Source: Flammula alnicola
Taxonomy: Eukaryota; Basidiomycota; Agaricomycetes; Agaricales; Strophariaceae
Assembly: GCA_015499995.1 (NCBI GenBank)
Contig: JADNRV010000415.1
Span: 1-37,319, forward strand
DNA: 37,319 nucleotides
Direction: 5' to 3'
How positions within the stretch are numbered: position 1 is the first letter of the stretch; each line of letters begins with the position of its first letter. The notes below the pieces were generated by a model, which saw only the letters and a program-made list of their open reading frames with translations, searched no databases and was not told where the DNA came from. Shown here piece by piece: positions 20,691 through 31,769 of this stretch. The position numbers and the translations under genes are program-made.

Positions 20691-22292
20691 ATGAGTAATC
20701 CTCCTAACGATGACGTGCTGGATCATATTCTTCAGGCTTGTCCAACGTCCTCGCTCGCGGCCCTTTCTCTTGTCTCTTCGCACATCCGCATTCTTGCATT
20801 GCCTCATCTATTGCGTACGGTCTCCCTCGATCGAAGTCCTCAAGGGCTCCTCACCTTCCTGAACTTCATCCTCAACAACACACAGTCAAGGAATGTCGAG
20901 GATCCCGACGTTGGTCGTCGAACAGAGATGTTGGGCCCAGGAAGATACATAGTCAAACTCGAAATAGAGTGTCTCGCCTTAGACACCACCATATGGGTTG
21001 TAGACAGGCTTGTTCTTACAGAGAATGAGGAATACCCCGTATCCATCTGGGCACCTGTTCTGACACGTGCTCTGGCGCTCATGCCCAACCTCCACTCCAT
21101 CTTCATCCAAGGCAAGGTGGAAGAAATTGCCTTTCATTCCCCCGATTTCGCCCTCGCGCTCTTCAGCCTTCCCCGGCTGACTTATATCGACCTGTGGAGT
21201 GTAGGACTCGTCGCATCAAATCATTTCGGGCAGGTGATGGACTTCAGGAAAGACGTTAGCAACTTGCAGACGGTCAAATTCAATGTACACGGTGACCTGG
21301 AGCAGCTGGAGCTCACCGTAGGCGAAGGAATGGGAAGCGTCCTGTTCCATTCCAGGGGGCGTTTGACAGAGATCGATCTCACTTACTGTAACCTGCGCAA
21401 TTTGCTGCACGACGAGGAATCGGAAGAAGGCCACAACGAAATCAAAACTCCGGTGATCTTCCCCGACGTTGTGATACTTTCTCTGGACAGCTGCGACGTA
21501 TCTATAAAAGCCCTCGCAAGCGCATTCCCAGCCTTGCGCACCCTCATTTTCGGCTTCTCGCCGTTCTCGCGTCGCGATGCACCTGCCCACACCCACAAAG
21601 TTTCATTTCCTAGTTTGGTTTATATCAAGGGACGATACAAGGACCTCTATGTTTTCCTTGACTCCACTGCTGCTCACAGCCGTCTACGTCGTGTGGTAGT
21701 GGACTTCCATGGAGATCTGAATATGACGACGCTATACCTGCGTTCGCTGTAACGCGAGCCGTACCTTTCCTGAAAAGTCTCCACTTCAGCCACAGTGAGG
21801 TCATGCCTTTATCTTGGTGGAAGGCCTTGGGCCATACTCTACCTCATTTGACGTATTTGGATGTTTTGTTGGCTGCAAAAGCCACAGATCAGCTGGATCT
21901 CTTGGTGAGTCTTGTGTCCGATTCACCGTTGCTTTTGAAGGTTACTAAATTCTACTCAGTGCAACCAGGTTCCTCGCAGCCTGGCTTCCGTGCCCCTAGC
22001 ATATGTTTCCCTCATTCTCCGGGGGAATGCATATGTAATAGGCGACGGTACAAGTCCAGAAATCCAGTCTTTGCTCACAGCACAGGCCATTGCACTTTCC
22101 TATGCAAGGAACATACCAACGTTGAAGTATATCAACATTTGCAAGGAAATCGACGTAGTTGAGGGTTTGACCAGCTGGTGGAGCGTGGTCCGTGAAAGTT
22201 CTGGATCGGGCGATGATGTGTGCGTACAGGTGAAAACTCTAGATCCATATGAGGGGAGGGCCTTGAGAAGCTGGTATGACCTGGAGGCATAG
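20691..22292 (+). pseudogene. F-box-like/LRR-like gene, copy 2, frameshifted
   Basis: Same two-exon gene as copies 1 and 3, with exon equivalents 20691-21904 and 21960-22292 and the GTGAGT..CTCAG intron intact. One nucleotide is missing near 21706-21712: 20 nt against 21 nt in both other copies between gtggac and gacgacgc. The frame then runs to TAA at 21750-21752, leaving 353 aa instead of about 517. The sequence beyond the stop, including exon 2, still translates well in the shifted frame, so the lesion is recent. A truncated protein with the F-box-like N-terminus could still be made. A sequencing error is the main alternative. Confidence 0.75.
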
Positions 22293-22439
22293 GATGGGGC
22301 GTTCGGAATTTACCAGTGATTGTATAGACCTGCATGCCTTGATGGAACTGCTGGGCAATGGAAACGTAGATATTTCTGAAGATACCTTGACAAAACATAG
22401 TCTTCTTTCGCATGGAGTGTAACAGCGTGCAGGGTATAC

Positions 22440-22603
22440 CTGGATCTTGTTCTCGATGTCTTCCATGAATGCGTTCAAGATGAGGTGAACCCTGATCATG
22501 GCGGACAACAAGGCCATACACTGACAGTCGAAGAAGAGGTCAACATCTGACAAGAGGTGGTACGTTCGCGCCGCCTGCCTCTTTAGCTCTTATTGTACCC
22601 ATC
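22440..22603. repeat. Direct-repeat segment before the MVP1 fragment
   Basis: A block of about 100 bp (tgaatgcgttcaagatgagg through gacaagaggtggta) is repeated directly at about 23150-23240, on the far side of the MVP1-like fragment. The direct repeats therefore bracket the captured sequence. The inverted left-arm counterpart is near 5230-5275. No gene is seen here. Confidence 0.6.
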
Positions 22604-23004
22604 ATGTTCAACGCCCCTCGTCGTGCTCAGCGATACACGGGCTCGACCTCGAACGGCTTTGGGGGCAGCTATAATTTAAATTGTCGATGAGAATCCACTT
22701 TCGAATTCGGTGTATGACGACGGTGGCCTTGATCCCTGGAGCGCTGCACCGAGTCCGACCCCCACGCCTGCCCCTCAAGCGGCCCCATCTGTGTTCAGCG
22801 CAGTTATAGGTGATTCCGACTTTGCGTATCATATATGTCGAAGGCGAAACTGAAGATGAACGTCGTAGCGGATGCAACTGTTCCATCCATATACCATCGC
22901 TCGTTGATGCCGCAGTTGATCCCAACAATACGGGAGAAACGTCAGTGAACGCTTTATCGCGTGTCCTCAGTACATCATCCCTTCCGGCCAGCACCATCAA
23001 CTGA
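22604..23004 (+). pseudogene. 5' fragment resembling sorting nexin MVP1
   Basis: Starts MFNAPRRAQRYTGS and continues in shifted frames with ENPLSNSVYDDGGLDPWSAA, PSPTPTPAPQ and PSVFSAVI. After an intron of about 58 nt (donor GTGATT near 22808) come ADATVPSIYHRS and VDPNNTGETSVNALSRVLST. This matches, from family memory, the N-terminus and EH-like start of fungal Mvp1, a PX-BAR sorting nexin acting in endosome-to-vacuole traffic. The match ends at LPASTIN followed by TGA and a former splice donor. Frame breaks occur after SYNLN and after YHRS, and the PX and BAR parts are absent. It is a dead gene piece carried inside the repeat arm. Confidence 0.65.
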
Positions 23005-23010
23005 GTAAGT

Positions 23011-23530
23011 CTATCGAATGTCAAGGAGCATTTACATAAATGCACAGATTTTTCCATTTTCCTAGGGCACCCCTCTCATATTCTAGTCGTATTATATGTA
23101 TATCAATTAACCGTCAACGTTGACAATGGGACCACATAGAGTATATATGAATGCGTTCAAGACGAGGAGGTGAACCCCATTATGGCGGACAACAAGGCCA
23201 TACAGCCGAAGAGGTCAACATCCGACAAGAGGTGGTACTAGGCATTCCGGTCTGCAATATGCAATCTTTGGCCCGAGTACACATCACTGTCTCAGCTGTC
23301 ATCCATCCATGTCGATTCCAAATAACGCATCGATTCTCGGCTATAACCAAAAGGCGAAAAGTGCATGATAGAGAGATAGAGAATAGATGGCATTTAGGAT
23401 TGCCTACGGGCGACCTGCGCACGCTGGAGTCGAAAAGTGCAGGCGATGAGACCAGTTGAAATACCACTTGACGTTGATGGCATTCATTTATCCAGATTGA
23501 ATCAGCTTCGAGCTTTGCCCACACTACACG
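23011..23530 (-). pseudogene. Chimeric relic, right copy (inverted counterpart of 4977-5400)
   Basis: Read on the minus strand, this gives the kinase-like promoter and first-exon start, then jumps to the F-box 5' flank (near 23340), just as at 4977-5200. It then continues through noncoding sequence shared with 5225-5400. Unlike the left relic, the ATG is still present (cat at about 23365), but the frame is lost straight after the fusion. There is no coding gene. Confidence 0.65.
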
Positions 23531-24900
23531 CTCATTTGGGACTGATGTCCTCAAGGGAACTGATGGATGCTGTCGACCAATATGGTGCATGCCATCAGCT
23601 GACATAACGCGGGTGTCCTCAGGACAGCAACTACAAACGTCAACTGACTATCGTCTGTGAGGGATGTCCTAAGGACATCAGGTTGTGAGATCAACTCAAC
23701 ATCGATTTCTGGACATCGAAAAGTCGAAATTTTGAGAGCCCATTGATACCAATGTAGTAGTTTGTTGACATGTACAAGGGCCTCCAGAAATTCATTTTCT
23801 GCTCTATTTCTTTTTTTCTGAATTGAACAAAATTCCAAAAACAAGAATGAAATATGATAATTTAGGTAGAAGCAATGTACAGAATACATGGATGTCTACT
23901 ATGCAGACAACGAGAAAATCATATGGGAAACAATAGATACGGCGATGCAGACAACAAAGATATGGCAACCTCCACAACACAACCTCGACACGACATGACC
24001 TCATTGCCCTATGGCAACCTCATCCCAAACCTTCCAACCCCGTCCTATCCTTCACAAATGTGTGGGTGCGCGTAACGGGCTCCGTGAGCTATCCACCTGG
24101 GAAATGAGTCTGGGATTAGCGAGTTGAATTGACAGGTTCAGAGATACATATATACCAAACACACAGAGCTCTGACCAGCAATCTAGAGGGGAGATTGGAA
24201 ATACACGTGGAACCTAAAGGAACGGAAAGTCAACATGATGTAGCGAAGAAGAGGATAAAAGAAAAGGCCGCAAGCATGAGAGACGACAGAGTCAGGCCTT
24301 GACTCTGTCGCCTCTCGTGTCGCGGGGCAGAAAAGATGACAACGAGATTACTTACTTACTATGAGGAGGCAAGCTTAGCATCGGTTATAAGTCAAAGACA
24401 TGGAAGAGGAATCGAGAGGAAAGTCGGCGTCTGTCAACGTGGCGAGTGAGAAAGGAAGGAAGAACTGAGCGAGAACGAAAACTTGAACATGGTGTCGTGT
24501 GTTTGGTTTGAGCTGAGTTTGAATGAACTTGTCGAAATTTCGACAACTATCAATCTGTCTGCACTGACCGCACAGCAATGATGCCAGCTGCGGGTATGTG
24601 AGCACGAAATATAGTCAAGAATTTAATTAAATAAATTCACTTCTATGCAGGAATAAGAAGTTTCTATCTCTACGCTATGTCGGGATAGAAATGCACCAAC
24701 GACACCACTTTGGGTGGTGGCATTTCCTGGAGATCCCAGAAAAGATAGCCTGCCGAGGGCCAACTGGATATCCCTGGGATGTCAGGTCGGGCTTTCAAGG
24801 AGATTCGCTGCCGAATATCAGGGCAACCTTGGTCTGATATCCGCGTCAGGCAGGCCGTGGGTCCCAAAAAGCGATCAACCCCTTGATGCCACGGTGACAG
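23531..24900. other. Intergenic stretch, no recognisable gene
   Basis: About 1.4 kb lies between the right repeat arm and the third F-box module. Open frames are short and show no family motifs. The only structured element noticed is the hairpin at 24278-24316. Confidence 0.45.
24278..24316. repeat. 17-bp inverted repeat (hairpin)
   Basis: Arms 24278-24294 (gagagacgacagagtca) and 24300-24316 (tgactctgtcgcctctc) are complementary at 16 of 17 positions, with a 5-nt loop. It is noncoding and not copied in either repeat arm. It could be a transcript-end structure or a small mobile-element remnant; nothing decides between these. Confidence 0.6.
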
Positions 24901-25020
24901 CTGACTCAAATGGGCGTGTACATAGTGTCAAATCCTCTGCCCACACTACAGACAAATGTAGCATGTGCTGCCCACAAATCTGTGATCGATCTTGGGAGAT
25001 AGGGGCCATTCCGGTCAACC
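24901..25020 (-). repeat. Head-module fragment upstream of F-box copy 3
   Basis: Contains the 26-bp motif inverted (about 24955-24981) and the catagtgtcaaatcctctgcc stretch shared with 4890-4955 and 20400-20450. It is a shortened head module that travelled with the F-box gene. Confidence 0.65.
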
Positions 25021-25120
25021 AACCGTCTGTCATCCATCCACGTCGACTTCAAATAACACTTCGATTCTTCAGATCTCGCCGCCGCAGGCCCTCTTTTGCG
25101 ACGCGCGACACATTCAAAAC

Positions 25121-26711
25121 ATGAACGATGATGTGCTGGACCATATTCTTGAAGCTTGTCCAACGTCCTCGCTCGCGGCCCTTTCTCTTGTCTCTTCGCA
25201 CATCCGCATTCTTGCATTGCCTCATCTATTGCGTACGGTCTCCCTCGATCGAAGTCCTCAAGAGCTCCTCACCTTCCTGAATTTCATCCTCAACAATACA
25301 CAGTCAAGGAATGTCGAGGATCCCGACGTTGGCCGTCGAACAGAGATTTTGGGCGCAGGCAGGTACATAGTCAAACTCGAAATAGGGTGTCTCGCCTTAG
25401 AAACCACCGTATGGGTTATAGACAGGCTTGTTCCTGTAGAGAATGAAGAATACCCCGTATCCACCTGGGCACCTATTCTGACACGTGCTTTGGCGGTCAT
25501 GCCCAACCTCCACTCCATCGTCGTTGAAGACAAGGTGGAAGAAATTGCCTTTCATTCCCCCGATTTTGCCCTCGCACTCTTCAGCCTTCCCCGGCTCACT
25601 TATATTCTCCTGTGGAGTGTAGGACTCCTTGCATCAAATCATTTTGGCGAGGCGATGGATTTGAGGAAAGACATTACCAACTTGCAGACGCTCAAATTCT
25701 GCATACACGGTGACCTGGAGCAGCTGGAGCTCACCGCAGGCAAAGGGATGGGAAGTGTCCTGTTCAATACCAGGGGGCGTTTGACAGAGATCGATCTCAG
25801 CGAATGTAACCTGCGCGACTTGCTGCACGACGAGGACTCGGAAGAAGGCCACAACAAAATCAAAACTCCGGTGATCTTTCCCAACGTCGTGATACTCTCT
25901 CTGCAATGCTGCGATGTATCTCTTAAAGCCCTTGCAAGTGCATTCCCGGCCTTGCGCACCCTCATTTTCGGCTTCTCGCCGTTCTCGCATCGTGATGCAC
26001 CTCCCCAAACCCACAAAGTTTCATTTCCGAGTCTGGTTTATATCAAGGGACGATACAAGGACCTCTATGCTTTCCTTGCCTCCACTGCTGCTCACAGCCA
26101 TCTACGTCGTGTGGTGGTGGACTGTTTTTGGAGCTCTGATGATGACGACGCTACATCTGCATTCGCTGTAACGCGAGCTGTACCTTTTCTAAAAAGTCTC
26201 CACTTCACTCACATTGAGGTTATGCCTTTATCTTGGTGGAAGGCCTTGGGCCACACTCTACCTCATTTGACATATTTGGATATTTTGTTGACTGCAAAAG
26301 CCACAGATGAGCTGGATCTCTTGGTGAGACTTGTGTCCCATTCCCCGTTGGTTTTGAAGGTTACTAAATTCTACTCAGTGCAACCAGGTTCCTCGCAGCC
26401 TGGCTTCCGTGCCCCTAGCATATGTTTCCCTCATTCTCCGGGGGAATTCACATGTAATAGGCCACCGTACAAGTCCAGAAATCCAGTCTTTGCTCACAGC
26501 ACCGGCCATTGCGCTCCCCTATGCAAGGAACATACCAACGTTGAAGTATATCGACATCTGCAAGACAATCGCTGCAGTTGAGGGTTTGACCAGCTGGTGG
26601 AGCGTGGTCCGTGAAAGTTCTGTGCTGGGCGATGACGTGTGTGTACAGGTGAAAGCTCTAGATGCATATGAGGGGAGAGCCTTGAGAAGGTGGTATGACC
26701 TGGAGGCATAG
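25121..26711 (+). CDS. F-box-like/LRR-like protein, copy 3 (2 exons, 511 aa)
   Basis: Exons 25121-26323 and 26379-26711 are joined by the same 55-nt intron with TTACTAAA and CTCAG as in the other copies, giving 511 intact residues. It begins MNDDVLDHILEACPTS, so it is a few residues shorter at the N-terminus than copy 1. The F-box-like start and Leu-rich repeats match copies 1 and 2. Substitutions are spread over the protein with no frame damage. By family analogy it could be an SCF ubiquitin-ligase adaptor; target unknown. It lies in the same direction as PMT4, whose start is 328 nt downstream. An upstream ATG-like frame from 24992 runs through repeat DNA and is not used. Confidence 0.72.
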
Positions 26712-26950
26712 GATCGGGCTTTGGCATTCGGGAATATAGCGGTGAAATTAATAGATGACAAAATTTGCATTATTGTGACCTCCCATTATCGACACGTATA
26801 GGCGGCAGCATTATCGCTGTTACACAGAATTATACCCTCGGGCCAGATTTTCCCGTGCATTGCGAGTCCGACTCGTTGGAGGCAAGTTCGAGGATCTTGG
26901 TTGATTGTCAACCCCCTGAGACTATTACGTAATGCTTATTCGTGGCAAGG
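26712..26950. repeat. Spacer repeat downstream of F-box copy 3
   Basis: Inverted-orientation match to 2931-3127, including cctgagactattacg, where the left copy continues into the dehydratase fragment. Similarity fades near 26950, about 90 nt before the PMT4 start codon, so the element has replaced or abuts the PMT4 promoter. Confidence 0.7.
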
Positions 26951-27038
26951 GTGGCCCCGTTGAACACGTTAGCTATACTCTCTTTCAATACGCCCCACAT
27001 TAGCTGTTGCTGAAATCGCAATTCTGCCCCTCCCAGTC

Positions 27039-29915
27039 ATGGCAGGCAAGGGGAAATCTACGCTCCGCCACAGGCAACCACGCGGAGAATCTCCAACAGG
27101 CTTAGAGCACTCAGATACTCAAGATGACGAGCATGTTGACACCGTTTATCAGAATCCCGTAAGTGACATTTTTTCTGGTGACGAAGGCGTACGTTTTGCT
27201 GAAGCGTGTTCTGCGAGTTTAGAGGAATAGAAACCAGTTTGAGCTCCTGTTAGAGACGCCTAGGGCTAGCGTTGTCGTTGTCGCCGCTCTTACAGCTCTG
27301 GCGTTTGCGCTGCGGTTCTACAAGATCAATCACCCAGACCAGGTGGTGTAAGTCATCGCCCGTCTACCTCTACCTTTCGATGATGTATTCCTTATGTTTT
27401 ATTTCGTTACAGCTTCGATGAAGTCCACTTTGGAAAATTCGCGTCACATTACATCCTGGGTGAATACTACTTCGACGTTCACCCACCTTTCGCAAAATTA
27501 TTGTTTGGTTTGGCTGGCTGGTTCGTGGGCTTCGACGGGCATTTCACATTCGACAACATCGGCGACAGCTATACTGCAAGCCACGTTCCATACGTCGGCA
27601 TGCGCGCTCTTCCTGCTATTCTTGGCAGTCTGACGATCCCTGTCGTTTATGCTATCATGAAGGAGAGCGGGTACTCGACGGTCATCGCAGCTTTCTCTGC
27701 GTCTATCATTCTTTTTGGTGCGTTTAGCTCCATGATTCCCGTAACGCCGTCTCATAATTTGTTGTAGACAATGCCCACATCGCTCAGTCGCGTTTGATCC
27801 TGCTGGACGCCACGTTGATCTTCTTCATGTCCCTTACAATCTATGCGTACATCCGTTTCCGCAAGCTTCGCTATAGGTGTGTATTTCAAACTCGGAGACT
27901 TGGTTTCACTGCTCATTTCTGAGGGCAGAGAATTTACTCCGGAGTGGTGGACGTGGCTTACATTGACGGGCGTGTTCATGGCATGCACTTGGGGTTCGAA
28001 GGTTAATGGTATCCTGACGGTGTTCGCAATTGGCCTTGCTGTCTTGATTGATTTGTGGGATATCTTGGATTACAAAAAGGAAGGCCATACCATGGTGAGT
28101 TTCTGACCGTAATGAAGACAACATAAACTCTTGTCTCATGCTTTTTTGAAGGACTATTTCTGGAGCCACTTCACTGCCCGAGCGATTGGACTCATCCTTG
28201 TTCCTTTCATTATCTACCTCTCGTTCTTCTACGTCCACTTCGCTGTACTCCCTCAATCTGGCCCTGGTGATAGCTTCATGAGCCCTGCGTTCCAGGAGAC
28301 TCTGGCAGGAAACGAGATGTTGCTCAATAGCAAAGGTGAGTATATATCATCAATAATGTTCACGAACAATACTCACAGGGCTTGCCAGAAATTCACTATT
28401 ACGACACCATCACTCTCAGACACAAGGACACGAAAGTGTTTTTGCACTCCCACCCTGAGCGTTATCCACTCACGTATGCAGATGGACGTATTAGCAGTCA
28501 AGGTTAGCCTCAATTTTTCCTGCTGGGTTATGAATTACGCTCAAGGCATTCAAAAGGTCAACAAGTTACCGGGTATGGACACAACGATACCAACAACTTC
28601 TGGAAAATTGTACCGACCAAAGCTCTTCCCGAAACTGGCCGTGGCCGTATTGTGCGAAATGACGACGTTATCCAGCTGCTTCATATCAACACCCAAACCT
28701 ACCTCCTCACTCATGATGTCGCCTCTCCATTGATGCCCACCAACCAAGAATTTACAACCTGGGCCAAGGACGACCATAACAGACATAATGATACTCTCTT
28801 TCAAGTTGTACTTGCCAATGGTAACCCTGGTGAGCCATGGAAGACAAAGTCTGGACACTTCCGTTTTGTCCATGTGCCCACGAAGGTATCGATGTGGACT
28901 CATCCTGAGCAACTCCCCGATTGGGCATTTAAGCAACAGGAAATCAATGGCAACAAAAATCCGACTGAGAAAACCGCAACGTGGTTTGCCGATGAAATTA
29001 TCACTGAAGGTGCGTTAGCCGTTGTTTTATACTGTATTTTTTCACCTTTCTGAGGGTTTCATAGCACCGGAGGATGACCGAGAGGAAGAAAAGAAACCAC
29101 TCAAAGCTCCCAAGTCGATGAACTTTTTCAGGAAGTTTGGCGAACTCCAACTTCTTATGTTGCAGCACAACGCCGGATTGACAGCATCGCACCCTTATGC
29201 GAGCAACCCTATCAACTGGCCTTTCCTGCTGAGCGGTATCAGCTTCTGGACTGACAACGATAACAAGAAGCAGATCTACCTGATCGGTAACATCATTGGC
29301 TGGTGGACATGTACTGTCGCGCTTTCCATCTACGTCGGTATTCTCGGAGCAGACCTTCTGGCAAGACGTCGTGGGATGGATCCTATCCCCGATCGTGAGT
29401 TTTATTCCTGTCTCCAATAAATATTTTTCTAAATGACCATGTACAGCTGTCCGAAATCGTCTCTGGAATAACGTTGGCTTCTTCCTCCTCATCTGGGCTG
29501 TCCATTACGTTCCTTTCTTCTTGATGAATCGCCAGCTCTTTATCCATCACTACCTCCCATCTCATCTTGCCTCTGCTCTTATCGCTGGCGCAGTCCTCAA
29601 TTTCGTCCTCAGCGAAACTATTAACTACCCTATCTCCGTCATGGGTTCTAAAACAAAAGGCAGACCTTCTCAGTATTCCGATATCGGTCTGAAAGGACCC
29701 ATAATTTTCGTCGTTTTCTGTTTGTTCATGTTCGCGATGTTTATCTTCATCGCTCCGCTGACTTATGGGACACCTGGGTATGTCCACAAATTCTCTATTG
29801 TCGTCGCTCTTTCACTAAGTCTGTTGTTTCCAGCCTAACTGGGGAACAGGTCAACAGCAAGAGACTTCTTTCGACCTGGACACTGCACTTCGCAGCAAAA
29901 ACGACCGAAGGGTAA
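27039..29915 (+). CDS. PMT4: Protein O-mannosyltransferase, Pmt4 type (11 exons, 767 aa)
   Basis: This ER membrane enzyme transfers mannose from dolichyl-phosphate mannose to Ser/Thr of secretory and membrane proteins. Exons: 27039-27158, 27238-27347, 27413-27717, 27768-27876, 27929-28094, 28152-28335, 28389-28502, 28557-29009, 29065-29394, 29447-29777, 29834-29915, all in frame. The length (767) is close to yeast Pmt4 (762). After a short cytosolic N-terminus and first membrane segment comes the catalytic loop FDEVHFGKFAS with Asp79-Glu80, then DVHPPFAKLL. The lumenal MIR region (about 332-510) contains TYLLTHDVASP and LPDWAFKQQEINGN, and later SFWTDNDNKKQIYLIGNI. These motifs place it with Pmt4/POMT1 rather than Pmt1 or Pmt2. 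Pmt4 enzymes usually act as homodimers on membrane-anchored substrates. No lesions are seen. Confidence 0.93.
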
Positions 29916-31769
29916 TAAGGGAGAGTGATGGAGAGTGGTTCAGCCCGCGACTCGAATACCCCACTACATAAATATTATTTCGCGATAGCTTGCGGCACGT
30001 AATGAGATGAAATGACGATTGAACTTCTGGAGGATTGAGGTTGAAGCATTGAGCTACACGCATAGACTGAATGTGGCCTGTCTGGCAGCCGAGAGCCGGT
30101 GATTCACCAGTGGCGTCGCCAAGCCTCGCCAATCCCGGTTTTCAATAGCGGTGAAGAAGCTGGCATTCCCTGTCGGGCGCTTATTTCAGGCCGCTATCTG
30201 GTATTTACGCTTTCTTTTAATTCTCAGTCAAGTACGAGCAAATATTGATCACTCATGATGCGAGTCACGATGCTCGACTTGGGATTGATGGCTTCTGGGA
30301 AACGCGGAGCCGTTAAAGATGCAGCATCTTGTGGCGCATGGATGGATGCAATGGGTCCTTAAGGCAGAGTGGTTGAAGGAGAGAGCGGAAGAACTGAAAT
30401 CGTAGATCAGCTATTTACCTTGCAAGGACGTGAGGCAGTCGAGGCGACCAAAGTGTAGCTTGACAATGCTTTAGCCATTTCGTTTCGTATAGCGATAGAC
30501 TTTGGGGTGGATTCACTCCAGTGAGAGACTCCAGACATTGACATTGAGGCCTGAGGCCTGAGGTCGCGTCCCCGTAGTACAAAGAATCCCCCGGCCAACC
30601 GCAACGCATTGCACTGGGGTATTCGCGAATCTTCCTCCCATCTTCTGCGCGGAAGAACCGCAAGCACGATATGGTGGCAAGGTTCCCAAGCGTACAGCTC
30701 TTCCGCGTCAATTGCCCCCTTGAGAGAGGCAGCTGGCTTGTCCTGGAGTGTGATCTATTCATTCGATTATAAGCGCTCATTTTTTTCCCATTCCTTTTAT
30801 CCGCTACCGATATGCCAGTGTACAAATATCATCGTTACCAGCCGCAGGTCATACTTGAAGTTATGTAACATGGAGAAACACGGCGGTGCAACGCGCGAAA
30901 ATCAGAAAAAAAGAAATGGTCATGAAGCGAAGTCAATGTCAGGGCAAGACTTGACTTGGGTAACGTAAGTACGGCGGCTGCATCGTATGTGGGCAGTTAT
31001 TCTGTAAGCGTGAGTTTCATCCTTAAATTATGCAAGCTGATTGAGAGGACATGGGCAAGATATTTGGCGGCAAGGTTTTTTTTATTTATGTATGAAATAA
31101 TTCCAGCCTCTGCGAAGACTACAAAAAAAGATGTGAAATGTAAAAAGTATGGGGTAGATATAACCGTTGAGCACTCCATTGGATAGAGGCACTGTTGTTT
31201 ATCGACTACCCATCCAACCGTTGATTAGACGGTTAGAGTTCGTCGTTGTTGGCCTTCACCAGAACCGATTGCAGCATGGATGCATTAAAGCACTGCTCGG
31301 GCAGAAAGAGGCCATAAATAAGGAAGATAGAGAGAGATAGAGAGAAAATGACACATAGATTGGACGGTTATGAACATGCATCGAACTTGGCCTCATGAGA
31401 GTTGATTGAGAGAAAGGGCTGAGAATTTGAATTTTTTTTTTGATCGCTCTTTATACGGGAGGAAAAGAGCAAGCACAGACAAATATCGCGTGTCGGCACA
31501 CAGATGCCGCCTGGGCTTGGCACTGTAGTGTTCAGCGATCGGCGTGACCGAGCTGCAAGTTGCACAAAGTCATGAAGAGACTACAATGACCAACCTTTGT
31601 TAATCCTTTTGCCCCTCAAACCGCCTTGATTCGGTTTCTTCTACCTATCGCTGTAATTTCTCTCTCTGCAACCGAATAGTGAGTCATTTTCTTGTTTGGC
31701 CTGCTTCAAAAGTTACATCTGTAATTTGCAGATTTGCTTTTCATCTGTTCATGCAATCTATTTAACTTC
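29916..31769. other. 1.85-kb intergenic stretch, no recognisable gene
   Basis: It lies between the PMT4 stop and the TEL1 start, transcribed in the same direction. Open frames are under 140 aa with no motifs I recognise. The end, from about 31600, is pyrimidine-rich with a likely 5' UTR intron ending near 31732 (atttgcag), consistent with the TEL1 promoter and leader. Confidence 0.45.

Noticed and set aside
21700..21760. A small intron to explain the frame change in F-box copy 2
   Set aside because: There is no GT..AG pair of useful length, and copies 1 and 3 read straight through. A 1-nt deletion is the simpler explanation.
24992..25120. Upstream in-frame start for F-box copy 3 (and 20529 for copy 2)
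   Set aside because: The extra 40-55 residues translate repeat-module DNA, are not shared in frame with copy 1, and precede the family-like start at the DDVLDHIL segment.
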